Shown piece after piece: positions 24,693 to 33,752 of a DNA stretch of 64,000 bases. Where the stretch lies: contig NZ_CM007717.1 of the NCBI RefSeq assembly GCF_002019855.1, positions 7,511,750 to 7,575,749 of the forward strand, read 5' to 3'. The position numbers and the translations under genes are program-made. The DNA comes from Streptomyces antibioticus. Lineage in GTDB: Bacteria; Actinomycetota; Actinomycetes; Streptomycetales; Streptomycetaceae. Each line of letters begins with the position of its first letter. Positions within the stretch are counted from its first letter, which is position 1. The notes under the pieces are model-generated. The model made no database searches. It had not been told where the DNA came from and worked only from the letters and a program-made list of their open reading frames with translations.

Positions 24693-27164
24693 ATGACGGA
24701 CGTGGTCGATGCGGATACGGGTGCGACGCGGAGCGATTCCGCACCGCCGCGTGCCGAGATCGCCCTGAAGACCGTCACCGCCGCCCCCGCCACCCCCGAG
24801 CGGACGCGCCGCGTCCTCGAACAGGCACTGGTCTTCTCGGGCGCGGCCCTCGCCGCCGTCTACCTGCGAGGCGACGACGGACGGACCCTCTGCCTGGCCG
24901 AGTCCGCCGGTGTCCCGCGCACCCTGTACGGGCTGCGCGAGGGCTACCCCGTCGACGGCCTCTCCCCGGCCGCCGAGGCGCACCGCACCGGACGCCCCCT
25001 GTGGCTGGGCCCCGCCGAGCTGGCCGGCTTCCCCGACGCGCGGCGGATGCCCGTACGGGACATCCATCTGGCGGCCCTGCCCGTACCCGGGGGCGGCGGC
25101 TGTCTGCTCGCCATGGGGGAGCGCCCCGCCGGCTTCGGCCCCGACGACCGCACCGCCCTCGCGCTCGTCGCGGAGGCCCTCGCCCGGACCGCCGGCCCCG
25201 CCGCCGGAACCGGCGCGGCCGAGAGCGAGACACCGCACGGCAACGCCTTCTCCCTCGCCATGGACTCCGGCCGGGTGGAGGTCGGCGACGACCTCCTCGA
25301 CCTGTTCGGGCTGGAGCGGGAGGCGTTCGACGGGCGGGTGGAGACCCTGCTCGGGCTCACCGTCCCCGAGGACCTGCCGTCCCTGATGTCGGTGGTCGAG
25401 GCCGACCACATGTCGATCGGCGAACGCGAACTGGAGTTCCGGGTGCTGCGGCCCGACGGCCCGCCCCGCTGGCTGCGGCTGCGCGGCCGGCTGCTGCCCG
25501 GCGGGGAGGGCCGTCCGGTCCGGCTGGCCGGCACCGTCGCCGACGCCTCCGCGCTGCGCCCCGAGGTCACCGACGTCGCCCGGGTGCAGAAGCTGGCCGC
25601 CGCGCTCGCCACCGCCGGCACCGTCCGTGACGTCGGACAGGCCGTCGTCGCCGCGCTGCGCAAGCCGCTGCGCGCCGACCGGATCGCCCTGGCCGAGCTG
25701 GAGAACGACCGGCTCGTCGTCACCGTCCTCGACCCGCCCGCCCCGGAGTCCTGGCCCGAGCTGTGGCAGTCGGAGTGGCGCACCGAGTGGCCCGACGCGC
25801 CCGTGCGCGCCATGCCCACCCTCGCCGCCGCGCTGCGCGACGGCCGGGCCCGGATCTGGCCGGCCGGCTCCGCCGACCTGGAACCCGCCCTCGCCGAGGT
25901 CGGCCCCGGCGGGCTCGCCGTGCTGCCGCTGCCCGGCGTGGGCCGGATGGCCGGCGCCTGTCTGATCGGCTGGGACACCCCGCACGACTTCGGCCCCGAC
26001 GAACGCGCCCTGCTCACCGCGTCCGCCGGACTCGCCGGGCAGGCGCTGACACGTGCCCACGCCTTCGACGCCGAGCACGAACTCGTCGCCATGCTTCAGC
26101 GCCAGCTCCTGCCGCGCCGGCTGCCCAAGCTCCCCGGCGGGGTCGCCGTGGCCCGCTATCTGCCCGCCACCGCGGGCCTGGAGGTCGGCGGCGACTGGTA
26201 CGACGTCATCCCGCTGCCCGACCACCATGTGGCCCTGGTCATCGGGGACGTCCAGGGGCACAGCGCGGGCGCCGCCACCCTGATGGGCCAGATGCGCACC
26301 GCGCTGCGCGCCTACGCCGCCGAGGGCCACCCGCCGGACGTGGTCGTCGCCCACGCCAACCGTCTCCTCATGGAGCTGGAGACCGACCTCTTCGCCACCT
26401 GCTGCTATGTCGACGTCGACATGGAGGCCGGCACCGCCTGGTGCGTGCGCGCCGGACACCCGCCGCCCGTGCTGCGCCACCCGGACGGCGCAACCGACAT
26501 CGCCGAGGCCGACGGCGGGCCCCCGCTGGGCGTGCTGGACCGGGCCGAGTTCCCGATGACCCCGCTGCGGCTGCTGCCCGGCACGGTGATCGCGCTGACC
26601 ACCGACGGGCTGGTGGAGTCCGCCGAGCTGGACATGGACACCGGCCTGGACCGGCTCGCCCACGAACTGTCCGTCTCCGACCCCGCCCACCTGGGCCTCG
26701 TCGCCGACGCGCTGCTCGGCAACGCCCACCGGGGCGACGACGTGGCCCTGCTCCTGATGCGCTACGACGGCATGGCCGTCCGGCCGCTGCGGGAGGGCTG
26801 GACGGTGTGGCGGGTACCCGAGGCGGCCCGGCACGCCCGCCGCTTCACCAAGCGCTCCCTGCGGTCCTGGGGGGTGCCCGCGGAGGCCATGGACACCGCG
26901 CTGCTGGCCGTCTCCGAACTGGTCACCAACGCGCTCGTGCACACCGACGGCCGGGTCAGGCTGGACCTCACCCTGATCCACCGCCGGCTGCGGATCGCCG
27001 TCACCGACACCTCCCCGCGCACCCCCGTCAAACCCACCCATCTGGGCTGGGAGTCCACCGGCGGGCGCGGCATCCTGCTCGTGGAGGCCATGTCCGACGC
27101 CTGGGGCACGGTCCCGGTCAGCGGCGGCAAGCAGGTGTGGTGCGAACTCCAGCTCACGTACTGA
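24693..27164 (+). CDS. SpoIIE-family phosphatase with GAF/PAS domains and C-terminal RsbW-like ATPase
   Basis: 823 residues from ATG 24693 (TAATGACG context); the frame is open further upstream, but Pro/Arg-rich sequence there is non-coding. Layout: GAF (~20-150), PAS (~185-290, DLLDLFGLEREAFDG), GAF (~310-455), SpoIIE phosphatase (~490-680: EVGGDWYDVIPL, VIGDVQGHSAGAA, IALTTDGLVES, HRGDDVALLLM). It ends in a HATPase_c domain (~700-823) with the N-box SELVTNALVHT and ESTGGRGILLVEAM. The last domain resembles anti-sigma kinases RsbW/SpoIIAB, so phosphatase and kinase for an anti-anti-sigma factor are fused in one protein. The cognate anti-anti-sigma factor and sigma factor are not in the window. 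Confidence 0.9.
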   Translation: MTDVVDADTGATRSDSAPPRAEIALKTVTAAPATPERTRRVLEQALVFSGAALAAVYLRGDDGRTLCLAESAGVPRTLYGLREGYPVDGLSPAAEAHRTGRPLWLGPAELAGFPDARRMPVRDIHLAALPVPGGGGCLLAMGERPAGFGPDDRTALALVAEALARTAGPAAGTGAAESETPHGNAFSLAMDSGRVEVGDDLLDLFGLEREAFDGRVETLLGLTVPEDLPSLMSVVEADHMSIGERELEFRVLRPDGPPRWLRLRGRLLPGGEGRPVRLAGTVADASALRPEVTDVARVQKLAAALATAGTVRDVGQAVVAALRKPLRADRIALAELENDRLVVTVLDPPAPESWPELWQSEWRTEWPDAPVRAMPTLAAALRDGRARIWPAGSADLEPALAEVGPGGLAVLPLPGVGRMAGACLIGWDTPHDFGPDERALLTASAGLAGQALTRAHAFDAEHELVAMLQRQLLPRRLPKLPGGVAVARYLPATAGLEVGGDWYDVIPLPDHHVALVIGDVQGHSAGAATLMGQMRTALRAYAAEGHPPDVVVAHANRLLMELETDLFATCCYVDVDMEAGTAWCVRAGHPPPVLRHPDGATDIAEADGGPPLGVLDRAEFPMTPLRLLPGTVIALTTDGLVESAELDMDTGLDRLAHELSVSDPAHLGLVADALLGNAHRGDDVALLLMRYDGMAVRPLREGWTVWRVPEAARHARRFTKRSLRSWGVPAEAMDTALLAVSELVTNALVHTDGRVRLDLTLIHRRLRIAVTDTSPRTPVKPTHLGWESTGGRGILLVEAMSDAWGTVPVSGGKQVWCELQLTY

Positions 27165-27264
27165 GCGCGTGACCGGACTCGCCGCTCCCCGACAATCAGG
27201 CGACAATCGGGCAAACCGATGAATGAACGATCCGATCCGGACATCCAGGGCTAGGGTGAGGCAG

Positions 27265-28332
27265 ATGAAGGCTCTCGTGCTGTCCGGAGGTGCCGGTACC
27301 CGGCTGAGGCCGATCACCCACACCTCGGCCAAACAGCTCGTCCCCGTCGCCAACAAGGCCGTCCTCTTCTACGGCCTCGAATCCATCGCCGCCGCGGGCG
27401 TCACCGAGGTCGGGGTGATCGTCGGCGACACGGCCGACGAGATCCGCGAAGCCGTCGGCGACGGCTCCCGCTTCGGCCTGCGCATCACCTACATCCCCCA
27501 GGAACGGCCCCTCGGCCTCGCGCACGCCGTCCTGATCGCCCGCGACTGGCTCGGCGACGACGACTTCGTCATGTACCTCGGCGACAACTTCATCGTCGGC
27601 GGCATCACGGACCTCGTCGACGAGTTCCGCCGCACCCGCCCCGACGCCCAGATCCTCCTCACCCGCGTCCCCGACCCCCGCGCCTTCGGCGTCGCCGAAC
27701 TCGATGCCGCAGGACAGGTCGTGGGCCTGGAGGAGAAGCCGCGGGCGCCCAAGAGCGACCTCGCGCTCGTCGGCGTCTACCTCTTCACCCCCGCGATCCA
27801 CGAGGCCGTCCGGGCGGTACGGCCCTCCTTCCGCGGCGAGCTGGAGATCACCCACGCCATCCAGCACCTCATCGACCAGGGCGCCGACGTCCGCTCCACC
27901 ATCATCAAGGGCTACTGGAAGGACACCGGCAACGTCGTCGACATGCTGGAGGTCAACCGGACCGTCCTGGAGAGCCTCGACCGCCGGATCGACGGCCGCG
28001 TCGACGACGCCTCCGAGACCGTCGGCCGCGTGATCGTCGAGGCCGGCGCGACCGTCGTCAACTCCCGGCTGGTCGGCCCCGTCGTGATCGGCGCCGGCAC
28101 CGAGGTCCGCGACTCCTACGTCGGCCCCTTCACCTCCGTCGCCGAGAACTGCCGCATCACCGACAGCGAGCTGGAGTTCTCCATCGTCCTGCGCGACTCC
28201 TCCATCGACGGCGTCGGCCGCATCGAGAACTCCCTCATCGGCCGCCACGTCGAGGTCACCCCGGCCCCCGGCGTCCCCAGCGCCCACTGCCTCGTCCTGG
28301 GCGACCACAGCAAGGTGCAGATCCACAGATGA
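27265..28332 (+). CDS. rmlA: Glucose-1-phosphate thymidylyltransferase, long form
   Basis: 355 residues from the ATG at 27265; upstream in-frame codons precede the likely promoter (TAGGGT at 27252). It makes dTDP-glucose from dTTP and glucose-1-phosphate. The nucleotidyltransferase domain shows LSGGAGTRLRPITHTSAKQL, YLGDNFIVGG and GLEEKPRAPKSD. Beyond ~240 residues a left-handed beta-helix follows (repeated VIVEAGATVVNSRLVGPVVI-like hexapeptides). This marks the long StrD-type form used in secondary-metabolite sugar pathways rather than the short Rhs-type enzyme. It is the first gene of a tightly overlapping four-gene operon; its stop overlaps the next start as ATGA. Confidence 0.93.
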   Translation: MKALVLSGGAGTRLRPITHTSAKQLVPVANKAVLFYGLESIAAAGVTEVGVIVGDTADEIREAVGDGSRFGLRITYIPQERPLGLAHAVLIARDWLGDDDFVMYLGDNFIVGGITDLVDEFRRTRPDAQILLTRVPDPRAFGVAELDAAGQVVGLEEKPRAPKSDLALVGVYLFTPAIHEAVRAVRPSFRGELEITHAIQHLIDQGADVRSTIIKGYWKDTGNVVDMLEVNRTVLESLDRRIDGRVDDASETVGRVIVEAGATVVNSRLVGPVVIGAGTEVRDSYVGPFTSVAENCRITDSELEFSIVLRDSSIDGVGRIENSLIGRHVEVTPAPGVPSAHCLVLGDHSKVQIHR

Positions 28333-29294
28333 ACCTCCTCGTCACCGGGGCCGCCGGATTCATCGGGTCCGCCTATGTGCGCGGGCTGCTCGCCGCGGGC
28401 GGGGACGTCGATGTCACCGTGCTGGACAAGCTCACCTACGCGGGCACGCTCAGCAATCTGCCGATCGGCCATCCCCGGCTGGAGTTCGTGCAGGGCGACG
28501 TCTGCGACGCCGATCTCGTCGACAAGGTGGTCGCCGGGGCCGATCAGATCGTGCACTTCGCCGCCGAGTCCCATGTGGACCGCTCCATCGACGGCGCGGG
28601 CACGTTCGTGCGCACCAATGTGCTCGGCACCCAGACCCTGCTGGACGCCGCCCTGCGGCACGGTGCCGGGCCGTTCGTGCACGTGTCGACGGACGAGGTC
28701 TACGGCTCCATCGAGACGGGCTCCTGGTCCGAGGACCGTCCGCTCGCGCCCAACTCGCCGTACTCCGCGTCCAAGGCGTCCTCCGACCTCATCGCGCTCG
28801 CCTACCACCGCACCCACGGCCTGGACGTGCGCGTCACCCGTTGCTCCAACAACTACGGGCCCCACCAGTTCCCCGAGAAGGTGATCCCGCTCTTCGTGAC
28901 CAACCTCCTCGACGGCGGGCGGGTCCCGCTCTACGGCGACGGCCGCAACGTCCGCGACTGGCTGCACGTCGAGGACCACTGCCAGGGCGTCGACCTCGTC
29001 CGCACCAAGGGCCGTGCCGGGGAGGTCTACAACATCGGCGGCGGCACCGAACTGAGCAACCGCGAGCTGACCGGCCTGCTCCTCGACGCCTGCGGGGCCG
29101 GCTGGGACCGGGTCGACCACGTCGCCGACCGCAAGGGCCACGACCTGCGCTACAGCGTCGACTGGAGCAAGGCCCGCACCGAACTCGGCTACCGGCCCCG
29201 CCACGACTTCACGACGGGCCTCGCCGACACCGTCGCCTGGTACCGGGACCACCGCGACTGGTGGGAACCCCTCAAACGGGGGGCGCGCCCATGA
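28329..29294 (+). CDS. rmlB: dTDP-glucose 4,6-dehydratase
   Basis: 321 residues, ATG overlapping the rmlA stop. An extended short-chain dehydrogenase converting dTDP-glucose to dTDP-4-keto-6-deoxyglucose with bound NAD. Seen: Rossmann motif GAAGFIGSAYV, HFAAESHVDRSIDG, VSTDEVYG with the active-site Thr/Asp/Glu triplet, the YSASK catalytic Tyr/Lys pair, and RCSNNYGPHQFPEKVIP. The C-terminal substrate loop includes YGDGRNVRDWLHVEDHC. Length is normal for the family. Its product feeds the reductase encoded next, or any 6-deoxysugar branch. Confidence 0.94.
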   Translation: MNLLVTGAAGFIGSAYVRGLLAAGGDVDVTVLDKLTYAGTLSNLPIGHPRLEFVQGDVCDADLVDKVVAGADQIVHFAAESHVDRSIDGAGTFVRTNVLGTQTLLDAALRHGAGPFVHVSTDEVYGSIETGSWSEDRPLAPNSPYSASKASSDLIALAYHRTHGLDVRVTRCSNNYGPHQFPEKVIPLFVTNLLDGGRVPLYGDGRNVRDWLHVEDHCQGVDLVRTKGRAGEVYNIGGGTELSNRELTGLLLDACGAGWDRVDHVADRKGHDLRYSVDWSKARTELGYRPRHDFTTGLADTVAWYRDHRDWWEPLKRGARP

Positions 29295-30178
29295 CCCGCT
29301 GGCTCGTCACCGGCGCCGGCGGCATGCTCGGCCGCGACACCGTCGCCGAACTGGCCCGCCGCGGCGCCGACGTGACCGGACTCGGCCGCGCCGACCTCGA
29401 CATCACCCACCCCGAGTCCGTCGCGCACGCCTTCGCCGCGCACCGCCCCGACCTGGTGGTCAACTGCGCCGCCTACACGGCCGTCGACGACGCCGAGACC
29501 GACGAGCCGCGCGCCCTGGCCGTCAACGGCGAGGGCCCCCGGCTGCTGGCCCGCGCCTGCGCAGAGCACGGCGCCCGGCTGCTGCACGTCTCCACCGACT
29601 ACGTCTTCGACGGCGCCGCCCGCACCGCCCCCTACCCCGAGGACCACCCGCCCGCACCCCGCTCCGCCTACGGCCGCACCAAACTCGCCGGCGAGCGGGC
29701 CGTCCTCACCGCACTCCCCGACGCCTCCGCCGTGGTGCGCACCGCCTGGCTCTACGGCGTCCACGGCACCAGCTTCGTGCGCACCATGCTCGACCTGGAG
29801 GCCCGCCGCGACACCCTCGACGTCGTCGACGACCAGCGCGGCCAGCCCACCTGGAGCGCCGACGTCGCCGCCCGCCTCGCCGACCTCGGCCCGCACGTCG
29901 GCCGTGGCGCGCACGGCGTCTTCCACGCCACCGCCGCCGGCGAGGCCACCTGGTACGACCTGGCCCGCGAGGTGTTCCGCGGCATCGGCGCCGACCCCGG
30001 GCGGGTCCGCCCCACCACCTCCGACGCCTTCCGGCGGCCCGCGCCCCGCCCGGCGTACAGCGTCCTCGCCCACGGCCGCTGGCGGGAGGCGGGCCTGCCG
30101 CCGCCCCGCGACTGGCGCACCGCCCTGCTCGAAGCACTGCCCCTCATCCGCGAGGAGACCCGAGGAGAAGCCGCGTGA
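29291..30178 (+). CDS. rmlD: dTDP-4-dehydrorhamnose reductase
   Basis: 295 residues, ATG at 29291 overlapping the rmlB stop (ATGA). An NAD(P)H-dependent SDR of the RmlD type. Motifs seen: WLVTGAGGMLGRDTV, NCAAYTAVDDAETD, VSTDYVFDG, YGRTK (catalytic Tyr/Lys) and RTAWLYGVHG. It would reduce dTDP-4-keto-L-rhamnose to dTDP-L-rhamnose. The 3,5-epimerase RmlC that normally acts before it is not in this operon, so either it is encoded elsewhere or this enzyme reduces a different 4-keto sugar. The next gene starts within its stop codon (GTGA). Confidence 0.9.
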   Translation: MTRWLVTGAGGMLGRDTVAELARRGADVTGLGRADLDITHPESVAHAFAAHRPDLVVNCAAYTAVDDAETDEPRALAVNGEGPRLLARACAEHGARLLHVSTDYVFDGAARTAPYPEDHPPAPRSAYGRTKLAGERAVLTALPDASAVVRTAWLYGVHGTSFVRTMLDLEARRDTLDVVDDQRGQPTWSADVAARLADLGPHVGRGAHGVFHATAAGEATWYDLAREVFRGIGADPGRVRPTTSDAFRRPAPRPAYSVLAHGRWREAGLPPPRDWRTALLEALPLIREETRGEAA

Positions 30179-30978
30179 AACGCCACGACTTCCTGCGCGC
30201 CCTGCACAAGGCCACCGCCAACCGCAACTACCTGGAGATCGGGGTCAACGACGGCCGCAGCCTGCGGCTGTCCCGGGTCCCCAGCATCGCCGTGGACCCC
30301 GCCTTCAAGGTGACCTCGGAGCTGCGCTGCGACGTCCACCTGGTCAAGGCGACCAGCGACGACTTCTTCGCCCGCGCCGACCCGCTCGCCCATCTCAGGG
30401 GCGGCCGCCACCCCTGGCGCAATCTGCGCCGCGGCCGCCATCCGCTCGGACACTGGCGGCGCACCACCCTCGACCTCGCCTTCATCGACGGCATGCACCT
30501 CTTCGAGTACGCGCTGCGCGACTTCGTCAACGTCGAGCGGCACGCCGACTGGTCGAGCGTGATCGTCCTGGACGACATGCTGCCGCGCACCGTCGACGAG
30601 GCGGCGCGCGAGCGGCACACCACCGCCTGGACCGGCGACGTCTACAAGGTCGGCGAGATCCTCAACCGCTACCGGCCCGACCTGGTCACCGTCCTGGTCG
30701 ACACCCAGCCCACCGGCCAACTGGTGGTCTTCGGCGCCGATCCGCGCAACCGGGTGCTCTCCCAGAAGTACGACGAGATCATCGCCGAGTACGACGTGCC
30801 GGACCCGCAGAAGGTCCCCGAGTCCGTCCTGGACCGGGTCCGCGCGGTCCCGCCGGAGGTCCTGCTCGACGCCGGTCTGTGGCGCCCGCTGGTCCGCGCC
30901 CGCAACCTCGGTCTGCCCCGCTCCCGGGGCTGGGAGCCGCTGCGCGCCGCGCTGGAGCGGATCGCCGTCGGCGGCTGA
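30175..30978 (+). CDS. Class I SAM-dependent methyltransferase (Methyltransf_24-like)
   Basis: 267 residues from GTG 30175, overlapping the rmlD stop. The SAM-binding start is NYLEIGVNDGRSLRLSRVPS, a CmcI/Methyltransf_24-like layout, with DLAFIDGMHLFEYALRDF and SSVIVLDDMLPR as the later acidic motifs that usually bind metal and substrate. Proteins of this sort sit in sugar or polysaccharide clusters and O-methylate sugars or glycans; that is inferred from position as the last gene of the rml operon. A strong intrinsic terminator follows 20 nt after the stop. Confidence 0.75.
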   Translation: MKRHDFLRALHKATANRNYLEIGVNDGRSLRLSRVPSIAVDPAFKVTSELRCDVHLVKATSDDFFARADPLAHLRGGRHPWRNLRRGRHPLGHWRRTTLDLAFIDGMHLFEYALRDFVNVERHADWSSVIVLDDMLPRTVDEAARERHTTAWTGDVYKVGEILNRYRPDLVTVLVDTQPTGQLVVFGADPRNRVLSQKYDEIIAEYDVPDPQKVPESVLDRVRAVPPEVLLDAGLWRPLVRARNLGLPRSRGWEPLRAALERIAVGG

Positions 30979-30998
30979 GCCACCACGGCATCAGGGGC

Positions 30999-31043
30999 GG
31001 GAGGCGTACGACGGCGGCAGCCCGGACGCCTCCCCCCTTTTTT
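30999..31043 (+). terminator. Intrinsic terminator of the dTDP-sugar operon
   Basis: GGGAGGCGT at 30999-31007 pairs with ACGCCTCCC at 31026-31034, followed by CCC and six Ts at 31038-31043. It is the clearest Rho-independent terminator in the window and separates the operon from the convergent glycosyltransferase gene. Confidence 0.9.
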
Positions 31044-31069
31044 GTTCCGCTGGCGAAGGCGCCGTCGCC

Positions 31070-32995
31070 TCACCCCGTCCGCGCGGTGATCCTGCCGACG
31101 ATCCGGTGCAGGGCGCGCCGCGTCCGGCGGACCAGCCGGCGCACCCGTCCGGGCCGGTGCGCCGGCACCGCGCGCACCCGGTCGGCGCCGGCCCGCAGCG
31201 CGAACGGCAGCGGATGGAAGCGGTCCGCCTCGCCCTCCCGGGCGCCCGGCGCGAGGCACAGGGACGCCCGCCAGGTCCGTCCGGTGAGGGCGGCCGTGGG
31301 CAGGACGGCCTCCAGACGGCCGCCCGCGGTGAGCACGGCCGGTACGTCCTGGGCGCCGGGGCCGGTCAGCCGCAGCACCGCCTCCGCCGGGGCGGGCACG
31401 TACAGCGGCAGGTCCACGCCCAGCCGGTCGCCGTCCACCGTGACGTCGGCGGGCGTGAGCCGCCCCAGCCCGAGCCGCTTGCCCGCCCGGCCGACGTCCA
31501 GCGCGAGCGAGCCGTGCCGCTCGGTCCAGTACGGCAGCACCACCCGGCCCGCGACCACCCCGGCGGGCGGGGCGGGCACGTCGTGACGCGGGGCGGGGCC
31601 GAGCCGCAGTTCCTTCGTCCAGCCGCCGATGCCGACCCGCACGTAGGCGTCCCACAGGCCGTCGGCGGGCAGCACCTCGCGGGCGCCGGGGTCCACGGCC
31701 GCCGTACCGCGCAGCACCAGCCGTACCCGGCTGCCGTCGCCCACCGGGACGGTCTCCCGGACCACCTCTCCCGGCTGGAAGTACTGGGCGGCGCTGGCGC
31801 GTTCGCGCAGCAGCAGGTCCGGCCGGGCGCGGCCGAACCGGACCACGACGTCCTCGCCGAGCCAGCGCACCGCCTCGGCGACGTCGTGCGGCGGCCACGG
31901 CGGGGAGCCCCCGGCGGAGGGGAAGGTCATCGGGCGGCCGTCGTGGGTGAGTTCGGCGGCGAAGGCGATCCGCAGCAGGCCGCCCTGCCAGCGCACGGAC
32001 TCCGGTTCGACGGTGAGCGCGACCCCGGCCTCCCACTCCGCGAACGCCACCGTGTCGTCGTAGCGGCCGTCCGCGACCAGGGCGGCGACGACCCGCTGGG
32101 TGGGCTGGAGCGGGGCCGCCACGCCCGGCCCGAACCGCTCGGTGACCACGGCGTGGATCTCGTCGAACAGCTCCCTGCGGTAGTCCTCCGGCAGGTTCAG
32201 GAAGCGCCGGCCGCGCAGCCGCTCCACCATCTCCACGCGCAGCCAGCGGCGGAACAGCTTGTCGCGCAGCGGGCCGGGCTCGGTGTACTTCTCGACGACG
32301 TCCAGGGCCTCGCGCAGGTTCTTGAAGTAGCCGACCGGGTCGAAGCGCTGGAACCCGGCGTTCGCGGCGTCGTCGCGCCGCACGTGGTAGTAGCAGACGT
32401 AGTTGCCGAGCACGGAGACATTGCTCGCGCGCAGATACGCCTCGGTGACGAAGACATGGTCCTCGAGGCGGCGCCGCCCCTCGGGGAAGCGGAGCCCGGT
32501 GCGTTCCAGGAACGCGCGGCGGACCATCTTGTGCGGGGTGAGGCTGTCGATGAGCGGCGCGTTCTCCACGGTGGCGCGTGGCCGGTCGGTCCGGAACAGC
32601 TCCACCGGCACGCCGCGGCCCCGGCCGGCCATCTTGCCCACGACCACGTCCGCGTCGTTCGCGACGCCGTAGTCGTACATCCGCTCCAGGGCCTCGGGGC
32701 CGAGGTGGTCGTCGTTGTCGACGAACATCACGTACTCGCCGCGCGCGGCGTCGATGCCGACGTTGCGCGGCTTGCCCGACCAGCCGGAGTTCTCCTGGTG
32801 GATCACCGTCACCCGGGGGTCCTCGGCGGCGAGGGCGTCGAGCCGGGCCGGGGTGGCGTCGGTCGAACCGTCGTCGACGAAGATCACCTCGTACGCGTCG
32901 GGCGGCAGCGACTGCCCGAGCAGCGAGGCGATGCAGTCCTCGATGTAGCGGCCGGGGTTGTAGACCGGGACGATGACGCTGACCTTGACCGGCAT
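31070..32995 (-). CDS. Family 2 glycosyltransferase with C-terminal extension
   Basis: 641 residues from ATG 32995 (MPVKVSVIVPVYNPGRYIED). The first ~230 residues are a GT-A fold: VIFVDDGSTDATPARL (nucleotide-binding Asp), HQENSGWSGKPRNVGIDAARG, and the metal-binding FVDNDDHLG. A helical linker (FKNLREALDVVEKY) and a ~300-residue beta-rich C-terminal region follow, as in SpsA/TagF-adjacent wall glycosyltransferases of Streptomyces. It probably transfers a sugar to a cell-surface polymer or teichoic-type acceptor. Convergent with the rml operon, so it may use one of its dTDP-sugars, but no donor motif proves this. No membrane helix is evident. Confidence 0.85.
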   Translation of the reverse strand: MPVKVSVIVPVYNPGRYIEDCIASLLGQSLPPDAYEVIFVDDGSTDATPARLDALAAEDPRVTVIHQENSGWSGKPRNVGIDAARGEYVMFVDNDDHLGPEALERMYDYGVANDADVVVGKMAGRGRGVPVELFRTDRPRATVENAPLIDSLTPHKMVRRAFLERTGLRFPEGRRRLEDHVFVTEAYLRASNVSVLGNYVCYYHVRRDDAANAGFQRFDPVGYFKNLREALDVVEKYTEPGPLRDKLFRRWLRVEMVERLRGRRFLNLPEDYRRELFDEIHAVVTERFGPGVAAPLQPTQRVVAALVADGRYDDTVAFAEWEAGVALTVEPESVRWQGGLLRIAFAAELTHDGRPMTFPSAGGSPPWPPHDVAEAVRWLGEDVVVRFGRARPDLLLRERASAAQYFQPGEVVRETVPVGDGSRVRLVLRGTAAVDPGAREVLPADGLWDAYVRVGIGGWTKELRLGPAPRHDVPAPPAGVVAGRVVLPYWTERHGSLALDVGRAGKRLGLGRLTPADVTVDGDRLGVDLPLYVPAPAEAVLRLTGPGAQDVPAVLTAGGRLEAVLPTAALTGRTWRASLCLAPGAREGEADRFHPLPFALRAGADRVRAVPAHRPGRVRRLVRRTRRALHRIVGRITARTG

Positions 32996-33177
32996 CGGGC
33001 TCCTGGCCCCCTCTGTTCTCGCCGTGGGACGGGCGCGTGGCCCGATGCTAACCCCGCGGAACGGGGCCCACCTGTTCTGTTCCGCGCCGCACCCCGGACT
33101 TCGCCGACCGTTCACGGCCCGGACCCGTCGGACCCGGTTCGCCCGGCCGGGGGAGGGGCCACGCGTAGCCTGACACC

Positions 33178-33681
33178 GTGCGACTGCTCCTCATGTCCGA
33201 CACCCACCTCCCGCGCCGCGCCAGGGCGCTGCCCGCCCCGCTGCTCGACGAGATCCCCCGCGCGGACGTGGTGTTCCACGCCGGGGACTGGGTCGACACC
33301 GCCACCCTCGACCTGCTGGAGAGCCGCAGCCGCCGCCTGGTCGCCGTGTACGGCAACAACGACGGCCCCGAGCTGCGGTCCCGGCTGCCCGAGGTGGCGT
33401 ACGCCGACCTCGGCGGCCTGCGCTTCGCGGTCGTCCACGAGACGGGTCCCGCCCGGGGCCGGGAGGCGCGCTGCGCGGCGGACTTTCCCGGGGTGGACGT
33501 CCTGGTCTTCGGCCACAGCCACATCCCCTGGGACACGACGGCCCCCGGCGGCCTCCGCCTCCTGAACCCGGGCTCCCCGACGGACCGCCGCCACCAGCCC
33601 CACTGCACGTACCTCACGACGACGATCACGAACGGCCGCCTGACGGATGTGGCCCTGCACCGGTTGCCGCGACGCGGTTGA
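33178..33681 (+). CDS. YfcE/MJ0936-type metallophosphoesterase
   Basis: 167 residues from GTG 33178. All metal-site blocks of the small YfcE-like calcineurin superfamily are present: MSDTHLP (Asp, His), FHAGDWVD (Asp), YGNNDGPE (Asn) and FGHSHIPWD (His-x-His). These bind two metals (often Mn) and hydrolyse phosphodiesters; YfcE-type proteins act on generic or cyclic-nucleotide-like substrates. It is cytoplasmic and monocistronic. The natural substrate is unknown. Confidence 0.88.
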   Translation: MRLLLMSDTHLPRRARALPAPLLDEIPRADVVFHAGDWVDTATLDLLESRSRRLVAVYGNNDGPELRSRLPEVAYADLGGLRFAVVHETGPARGREARCAADFPGVDVLVFGHSHIPWDTTAPGGLRLLNPGSPTDRRHQPHCTYLTTTITNGRLTDVALHRLPRRG

Positions 33682-33752
33682 CCGGGGTCGGGGTCGGGGG
33701 CCGGCTCGGCCGGGTTCGGGTGCCGGGGCGTGGTCGTGCACCGGGTGCCCGG

